From Hyalella azteca (lineage: Eukaryota; Arthropoda; Malacostraca; Amphipoda; Hyalellidae): a DNA stretch of 64,000 bases. The translations under genes were made by a program, and so were the position numbers. The stretch lies in contig NW_025945070.1 in the NCBI RefSeq assembly GCF_000764305.2, positions 1 to 64,000 of the forward strand. Direction: 5' to 3'. The first letter of the stretch is position 1; each line of letters begins with the position of its first letter. This document shows positions 57,490 through 64,000 of this stretch, piece by piece. Under the pieces are notes generated by a model. It searched no databases. It saw only the letters and a program-made list of their open reading frames with translations, and was not told where the DNA came from.

Positions 57490-58135
57490 TTTATCATAAT
57501 GCTTATTGGCTCCTCGCAGTATATGAACACATTTTGGTGGCCCCGAGCATTGCCACACCTGTTGAACAGTAACAGCTCTGTTCCCTCGGCTTCAGTTCCA
57601 TTGATGAGGAACAGACAAGTGTTCAGGTTTGACCACACATTGGAAGAGACAGTATATTTGGTGTATAAACAATGTAATATTTAAAAGGATCACCCCCAAA
57701 GAGGAGAGGGGTGAGGGTTAATGGGGGAGGGAGGTAACTATAGCTACTAAACACTTGTGGCCAGCTTATTTTAGTGGAATATATGTGAATAGAACGTTCA
57801 TTTTATTCGCTGATATACTCAGGATATACACGTGTGTTTTAAATACATAATTTCTCTTTGTTATAACGAGCGCGAACAAAGGCAAGGTATACCACTTGTT
57901 TCAAAGCGTTTACCACTCGTTACATAACGTTTACCACTCTTTTCGTAATTTTTACCACATGTTTCATAACGTTTACCACTTGTTTCAAAGCGTTTACCAC
58001 TCGTTTCATAACGTTTGCCACTCGTTTCATAGCGTTTACCACTTGTACGCGAATATTATTGAGAATAATTCAAGTATCTTCAATATGTAACTACACATCT
58101 TACATTTTTGTCAACAACTGCAATTAGTCTCAAAA
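57490..58135. repeat. Composite repeat DR-D, copy A, with 21-bp array
   Basis: Order: TGTTGAACAGTAACAGCTCT, TTCAGTTCCATTGATGAGGA, AACACTTGTGGCCAGCTTAT, TATACTCAGGATATACACGT, then about seven units of the 21-bp minisatellite (57896-58045; GTTTACCACTCGTTTCATA type), then GAATATTATTGAGAATAATT and CTTCAATATGTAACTACA. The same order recurs in copies B and D and, inverted, in C. Confidence 0.85.
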
Positions 58136-58139
58136 AAAG

Positions 58140-58500
58140 CTAAGGTGATTGAAAACTACAAATGACAAAATCAAAATCCTAAACCTAATACATTGCAACT
58201 TAAAAATCAGCAATAAATCTATTTCCTCTACAATGTCGCAGAACCTACCTAAAATTAGTATTTGCTAAATAGTTCGACATAAAAAAATATGAACGCTATT
58301 CTGCGATATGTTAATTTTTTACAATTTTACTAAGGTTAGGTCCAGCCAGCAAAGGTTTTTTACCTTAAATAACTCATTAAAAACGTTAAATAATGATTGT
58401 CACGGTCTTACCAATTAACATATATATATAATATATATATATAATGTTTCTGTACAATAAATTGAGTATATTATACAATAATTCTACAATAAGTAGAATT
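58140..58500. other. Spacer with (TA)n
   Basis: AT-rich, no gene. TATATATATAATATATATAT at about 58421-58444. Confidence 0.5.
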
Positions 58501-59360
58501 TTTGTGCACCTGTTGAACAGTAACAGCTCTGTTCACCTCATGTATTGCTGCACCTGTTGAACAGTAACAGATCTGTTCACGCCAAGTATTGCTGTACCTG
58601 TTGATCGGTAACAGATCTGTTCATCCAGAGTATTGCTGCACCTGTTGAACAGTAACAGCTCTGTTCACTTGGCTTCAGTTCCACTGACGAGGAACAGACA
58701 AGTGTTCAGGTTTGACCACACATTGGAAGAGACCGTATATTTGGTGTATAAACCATGTAAGATTTAAAAGGATCACCCCCAAAGAGGAGAGGGGTGCGGG
58801 GTAATGGGGGGTAACTATAGCTACTGAACACTTGTGGCCAGCTTATTTTGGTGCAATATGTGTGAATAGAACGTTCATTTTATTCGGTGATGTACTCAGG
58901 ATATACACGTGTGTTTTAAATACATAATTTCTCTTTGTTATAACGTGCGTAAACATAGACAATGCATACAACATGTTTCATAGCGATTACCACTTATTTC
59001 ATGGCGTTTACCACTTGTTTCATAGCGTTTATCACTTGTTTCATAGCGTTTACACTCGTTTCATAGCGTTCACCACTCGTTTCATAACGTTTACCACTCA
59101 TTTCATAATTTTTACCACTCGTTTCATAGCGTTTACCACTCGTTACATGACGTTTACCACTCATTTCATACTTTTCACCACATGTTTCTTAGCGTTTACC
59201 ACTTGTTTCAAAGCATTTACCACTCGTTTCATAACGTTTGTCACTTGTTTCTCAGCGTTTACCACATATACGCAAATATTATTGAGAATAATTAAAGTAT
59301 CTTCAATATGTAACTACACATCTTACATTTTTGTCAACAAATGCAATTAGTCTCAAATAT
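58500..59360. repeat. Composite repeat DR-D, copy B, with 21-bp array
   Basis: Starts with four spaced copies of CTGTTGAACAGTAACAGCTC or close variants (58512, 58556, 58597, 58641). Then the same body as copy A and about 14 units of the 21-bp minisatellite (58973-59262), then the shared tail. The longest open frame here (58973-59350) is repeat translation. Confidence 0.85.
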
Positions 59361-59579
59361 CTGTTAGTTAATGATCAATAAAAAATTATAAATATAAGCG
59401 TAAAAGTTAATGTGAGTTTATTTCCTACGAGATATTTCTGATGGTTTCATACGCACGAATTTTATGAAGAATTTAAAATTGCATGCGGCATTTAATTTCG
59501 AATTTGAAATAAATTAAATTAATATTATTTCGAATTCGCAGAAACAATGACTTACATAGAGATTAAAATATTCTGACTT

Positions 59580-59660
59580 TAATATTGTAATGAAAATAAT
59601 AATAATATTAATCGTAATATTAATAACAATAGTAATAATAATGAAATAACAATAATAAAT
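59580..59660. repeat. AAT/AAC-type trinucleotide-rich stretch
   Basis: Imperfect AATAATAATATTAAT and AATAACAATAGTAAT runs. Low complexity. Confidence 0.7.
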
Positions 59661-59752
59661 GGGGCCTCTCCATAGCGGGTGGATATAGCCACCCCGTGGG
59701 GCGCCGTTCTTCAATTGTGCGGTGGACGTGGCGGTGTAACGTTGTCTGGTGT

Positions 59753-59940
59753 TAGCTTAGCGTTCCCTGAGTGCCTTAACTTAGCGTTCTCTGAGTGCCT
59801 TAACTTAGCGTTCCCTGAGTGCCTTAACTTAGCATTCCCTGAGTGCCTTAACTTAGCGTTCTCTGAGTGCCTTAACTTAGCGTTCCTGAGTGCCTTAACT
59901 TAGCGTTCCCTGCGTGCCTTAACTTTGCATTCCCTGGAGT
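59753..59940. repeat. 24-bp minisatellite, about eight copies
   Basis: Unit contains CTTAACTTAGCGTTCCCTGA then GTGC. Eight codons long, so one frame reads LNLAFPEC repeatedly; not a gene. Confidence 0.9.
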
Positions 59941-60051
59941 TCTAATAAACGCAGACATCGTAAATATCTTCGGGAAAAAGGTAAGTTTTTTTAAAGATCA
60001 AACACAAAATTCATATTTTTTTACCACTTTAACGTGAGTAGAATAAGAGTG

Positions 60052-60240
60052 AGCGTTCACCGCTCAAGTTCGTAGCGCATGTTAGCCGCTAATGTTCGTT
60101 GCTCCTGTTCGCCGTTCCTGTTCGCTGCTCCTGTTTGCTACTCCTGTTCGCCGCTCATGTTCGCGCTACTGTTCGCCGTTACTGTACGTCGCTCTTGTTC
60201 ACCGCTCCTGTTTGGCGTTCATGTTCGCGCTACTGTACTG
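60052..60240. repeat. 13-bp minisatellite, about 13 degenerate copies
   Basis: Unit GCTCCTGTTCGCC with variants GTTCCTGTTCGCT, ACTCCTGTTCGCC and GCTCATGTTCGCG. It ends sharply where the next array starts at 60241. Confidence 0.8.
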
Positions 60241-61130
60241 AGAGGGTTGCATTTTTGGAGAGGGTTGTATTTTTGAGAGGGTTGTATTTTTTGAGAAGGT
60301 TGCATTTTTGAAGAGAGTTGTATTTTTGAGAGGGTCGTTTTTTTAGTGCGTTGCATTTTTGAAGAGGGTTGTATTTTTGAGAGGGTTGCATTTTTGAAGA
60401 GGGTTGTATTTTTTGAGAGAGTTGCATTTCTGTAGAGGGTTGTATTTTTTGAGAAGGTTGAATTTTTGGATTTTTGAAGAGGGTTTTATTTTTTGAGAGG
60501 GTTGTATTTTTGATGAGGGTTTTATTTTTTGAGAGGGTTGCATTTTTGGAGAGGGTCGTATTTTTTTAGAGAGTTGCATTTTTGAAGAGGGTTGTATTTT
60601 TGAAGAGGGTTGCATTTTTTAACTGAGTTGCGTTTTTGGAGAGGGTTGTATTTCTTGAAAGGGTTTGCATTTTTGAAGAGGGTTGTATTTTTTAACTGGG
60701 TTGCATTTTTGGAGAGGGTTGTATTTTTTGAGTGGGTTGCAGTTTCATTGCAACCCACTCAAAATGCAGTTGCATTTTTGGGGAGGGTTGTATTTTATGA
60801 GAGAGTTGCATTATTGAAGAGGGTTGTATTTTTGAGAGGGTTGTATTTTTTGACTGGGTTGCATTTTTGAAGAGGGTTGTATTTTTTGAGAGGGTTGCAT
60901 TTTTGAAGAGGTTGTATTTTTTGAGAGGGTTGCATTTTTGAAGAGGTTATGTTTTTTGAGAGGGTTGCATTTTTGAAGAGGTTGTATTTTTTGAGAGGGT
61001 TATATTTTTTTGAGAGGGTTGCATTTTTGGAGAGGGCTGTATTTTTTGAGAGGGTTATATTTTTTGAGAGGGTTGCATTTTTGGAGAGGGTTGTATATTT
61101 TGAGATGGTTGCATTTTTTGCGAGGGTTGT
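60241..61130. repeat. About 19-bp minisatellite, some 45 copies
   Basis: Unit GAGAGGGTTGCATTTTTGA alternating with GAGAGGGTTGTATTTTTTG, so the effective period is a dimer of about 38 bp. A short inverted junction CAACCCACTC occurs at 60750-60760. Frames such as 60610-60870 are repeat translation. A second block is at 62058-62208. Confidence 0.9.
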
Positions 61131-61370
61131 AATTAACTAAAACACGGCCTAGACTTGTAAGTGACTAAAACACGGCCTAGCCTTGTAAGTGACTAACACG
61201 GCCTAGCCTTGTAAGTGACTAACACGGCCTCGCCTTGTAAGTGACTAACACGATCTAGCCTTGTAAGTGACTAAAACACGGCCTAGGCTTGTAAGTGACT
61301 AACACGGCCTAGCCTTGTAAGTGACTAACACGGCCTAGCCTTATTAGTGACTATAACATGCCTTAGTCTT
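61131..61370. repeat. 26-bp minisatellite, about nine copies
   Basis: Unit GTGACTAACACGGCCTAGCC followed by TTGTAA, with CTAAAACACGG variants adding two bases. Directly abuts the previous array. Confidence 0.9.
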
Positions 61371-61858
61371 TAAAGGACTAACTACGAAAATTTTCATCTA
61401 TTACGATGTATTTATTTGTTCCAACAAACCGTTAACGACCCATGAGCTTAGATTCTACATTGCCAGGCCGCGCAATGTATTCCATTAAATTGTTTATTTC
61501 AATAAGCTTTCTGCGCTGGTACGTCTTATCTTTTTAAAGCTGAACTCTATCTACAACTCTAAACTATCATTCCATTAATAATCATTCACGTAGCCAATAT
61601 TGTAATATCTACAGATCGAATAGATTGCTATTATTCTATATTATATTATAAATTAGATTATTATTAATAATAGATTTTATTCACAATGCGTTATTAGTTC
61701 GTATTCCTCGTTCATTGTTTAGTGATTTGCACCATGCCGACGAAGGATGCAGTAATTAGCATTAAAATATCATTACCTTCTTTGATGGCTGGGATAGCAA
61801 TTTTAATTGAAAGTGTCCCGAAATATTGGCTTGAACTTTCATTATTTTGGGTAGCCTA
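61371..61858. other. Spacer, no gene seen
   Basis: AT-rich, no motif or element end recognised. Confidence 0.4.
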
Positions 61859-61915
61859 GTAATAATAATACTACCATTAATAATAATAATTATAATTATA
61901 TTAATAATAATAGTA

Positions 61916-61972
<57 letters not shown>
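61859..61972. repeat. (AAT)n microsatellite
   Basis: AATAATAAT run, nearly pure at 61920-61972. It creates long poly-Ile frames on both strands that are not genes. Confidence 0.95.
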
Positions 61973-61973
<1 letters not shown>

Positions 61974-62057
61974 ACATTGCTAACTCAGCAATGCCATCAC
62001 TTGGCTACACGCACGTTAAATGGCCATTACTTTCGCTCATTCTGAAGACTGGACGAA

Positions 62058-62208
62058 TGTTGCATTTTTGTGGATTGCATTTCTGAAGAGGGTTGTATTT
62101 TTTAAAAGGGTTGTATTTTTTGAGAGAGTTGCATTTTTGAAGAGGGTTGTATTTTTTGAGAGAGTTGTATTTTTGAAGAGGGTTGTATTTTTGAAGAGGG
62201 TATCAAAA
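62058..62208. repeat. Second block of the 19-bp GAGGGTTGYATTTTT array
   Basis: About seven units identical in type to 60241-61130, separated from it by 0.9 kb of other sequence. It may be a transposed or split part of one array. Confidence 0.85.
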
Positions 62209-62694
62209 AGCTAGTCATAGCTTTGAAAAGGTCATTGAGACAAATCTAATGATGTATAACACATAACACAAGACTTCACCATGGGCGCTTTGCCCCGTGA
62301 CAAGCGTTGGCCCGTTGCCTCACTAGGTATCATTTCAATTTATATCGTGTCAATATTTTATTATAAAGCTAATAGTCTAAACTTGATCTCAAAATTATCC
62401 CTATAAATATTACTTTCAAAATATAATATAATTCACAGTAATTTTAAAAGCTTCATCTACAGTAATCGAAAACAATTTTATTTAGTAGCAAATAACTTTT
62501 TATCTGGACTAAAACAGTTATTCACAAATAACTTAATAACGCAAACACTTAGCAAAACGTAAATCCGTACACTTCATCCCAGTGAAACTGTCGACTGGCA
62601 GTAGAGAACACGGACCAATATCTGCAATACTTAGCGAGAAACCCGCTATGGGCCCATGACTCGCAGTGGGCTCGCTGCCCCATGTTACCCAACG
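62209..62694. other. Spacer, no gene seen
   Basis: AT-rich and unstructured apart from a small GC-richer part at 62570-62695. No supported feature. Confidence 0.4.
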
Positions 62695-63245
62695 GGTTAA
62701 AGTGCTATGGAACAAAAGGTAAACGCTATGAAACAAGTGGTAAACGCCATAAAACAAGTGGTAAACGCTATGAAAGAAATTGTAAATGCCATGAAACTAG
62801 TGGTAAACGCAATGAAGGAAATTGTAAACGCCATGAAACTAGTGGTAAACACTATGAAATAAGTAGTAAACACTATGAAACAAGTGGTTAACTCTATGAA
62901 ACTAGTGGTAAACGCTTAGAAACAAGTGGTAATGCTTACATTGAACACACGCATCAATAGCCTGAGTACATCACCGAATAAAAATATGTTTTATTCGCAA
63001 ATATTTCAGTAAAATAAGCTGGCCACAAGTGCAGGGAATAAAAGTTGGTTTGTTCAGTGGCTATAATTACCCCCCTCGTTACAAGGGGTAGGGTGAACTG
63101 AACACTTGTTTTGTTCGTCAATGGAACAGAAGCTGCGTGAACACTGAACAGATCTGTTGCTGTTCAACAGGTGCAGTAATACTTAGGGTGAACAGGGCTG
63201 TTACTGTTCAACAGGTACAGCAATACTTATTGTATAAATACTATA
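62695..63245. repeat. Composite repeat DR-D, copy C (inverted), with 21-bp array
   Basis: Reverse-complement order of copies A, B and D: about 11 units of the 21-bp array (62697-62925, AACGCTATGAAACAAGTGGT type), then CATTGAACACACGCATCAAT, AATAAGCTGGCCACAAGTGC, CAATGGAACAGAAGCTGCGT and CTGTTGCTGTTCAACAGGTG. Pairs with copy D across a centre at about 63265. Confidence 0.9.
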
Positions 63246-63289
63246 TAATAGCCTCAGTTTATTGTACAGATACATTAGATGGTGAGGCT

Positions 63290-64000
63290 ATCATGCAATA
63301 TTTATACAATAATTATTACTGCACCTGTTGAACAGCAACAGATCTGTTCAGTGTTCACGCAGCTTCTGTTCCATTGACGAACAAAACAAGTGTTCTGTTC
63401 ACCCTACCCCCTGTAACGAGGGGGGTAATTATAGCCACTGAACAAACCAACTTTTATTCCCTGCACTTGTGGCCAGCTTATTTTACTGAAATATTTTCGA
63501 ATAAAACATATTTTTATTCGGTGATGTACTCAGGCTATTGATGCGTGTGTTCAATGTAAGCATTACCACTTGTTTCTAAGCGTTTACCACTAGTTTCATA
63601 TCGTTTACTACTTGTTTCAAAGCGTTTACCACTAGTTTCATATCGTTTACTACTTGTTTCATAGCGTTTACCACTCGTTTCNGGCGTTTACCACTGGTTT
63701 CATAGCGTTTACCACTTGTTCCATAGTGTTTACAACTTGTTTCATAGCGTTCACCACTTGTTTCATAGCGTTTACCACTTGTTTCATAGCGTTTACCACT
63801 TGTTTCATAGCGTTTACCACTTGTTTCATAGCGTTTACCACTTGTTTCATAGCGTTCACCACTTGTTTCATAGCGTTTACCACTTGTTTCATAGCGTTTA
63901 CCACTCGTTTCATAACGTTGTACGTACACGAATATCATTGAAAAAATTAAAGTATCTTCAATATGTAACTATATTTCTTATCTTTTTGTCAATAACTCCA
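63290..64000. repeat. Composite repeat DR-D, copy D, with 21-bp array, running off the window
   Basis: Body nearly identical to the complement of copy C, then about 16 units of the 21-bp array (63570-63920), then the GAATATCATTGAAAAAATTA tail shared with A and B. A single undetermined base sits at 63682 inside the array, where a unit looks collapsed. Confidence 0.9.

Noticed and set aside
61762..62086. Poly-isoleucine proteins on both strands
   Set aside because: Produced by the (AAT)n microsatellite.
57896..63920. Regularly spaced repeats as a possible CRISPR-like array
   Set aside because: Units are contiguous with no unique spacers, and all surrounding features are eukaryotic.
63576..63941. 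Long open frames on both strands made of seven-residue repeats
   Set aside because: They are translations of the 21-bp minisatellite; unit length divisible by three keeps every frame open and there is no start context or domain.

Overview
The window is animal nuclear DNA, most likely from an arthropod and probably a crustacean. It is AT-rich, and the few genes are split by GT-AG introns. The one well-conserved enzyme family is a trypsin-type serine protease that resembles crustacean digestive trypsins. The rest is mostly decayed transposable elements (CR1/jockey-like LINEs, mariner/Tc1, hAT, TTAA-type and MITE-like elements, one probable LTR) and minisatellites. No bacterial operon, rRNA, tRNA or CRISPR array was seen. 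The species call is an inference from protein resemblance only.

Layout. 1-6 kb: LINE remnants on both strands, including a nearly full-length but broken reverse transcriptase at 2465-4560. 6.8-7.4 kb: a trypsin pseudogene. 9.3-10.2 kb: a dispersed repeat and a 370-bp foldback. 12.0-17.3 kb: a three-exon serine protease homologue gene on the plus strand. Its first intron has collected a 1.6-kb hAT-like foldback and LINE debris, and a mariner element sits directly behind its stop codon. 19.4-31.7 kb: a C-type lectin-like gene on the minus strand, with an 11-kb transposon-filled first intron and a 1-bp frameshift in exon 2. 36.4-39.9 kb: a 21-bp minisatellite and a Tc1-like transposase split by a 2-kb TTAA-flanked insertion. 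40.3-40.95 kb: a 54-bp satellite array. 43.4-46.4 kb: a second, intact C-type lectin-like gene on the minus strand, a clear paralogue of the first. 51.6-55.9 kb: a minus-strand CR1-like LINE with a PHD-finger ORF1 and an endonuclease, interrupted by a probable LTR. 56.0-56.4 kb: the first exon of an unrecognised secreted protein with a TATA/Inr promoter. 56.7-64 kb: an unusual concentration of different minisatellites, with four copies of a composite repeat that carries a 21-bp array. The last two copies form a near-perfect inverted repeat of about 1.2 kb.

How the genes relate. Two trypsin copies (both plus strand) and two lectin copies (both minus strand) show local duplication followed by decay. 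Both trypsin copies have lost the catalytic serine. Of the lectins, one copy is open and one is broken. The lectin pair also shares a conserved non-coding block upstream (32.7 and 50.5 kb), so the duplication probably included regulatory DNA. The strongest candidate for a working gene is the lectin at 43361-46353.
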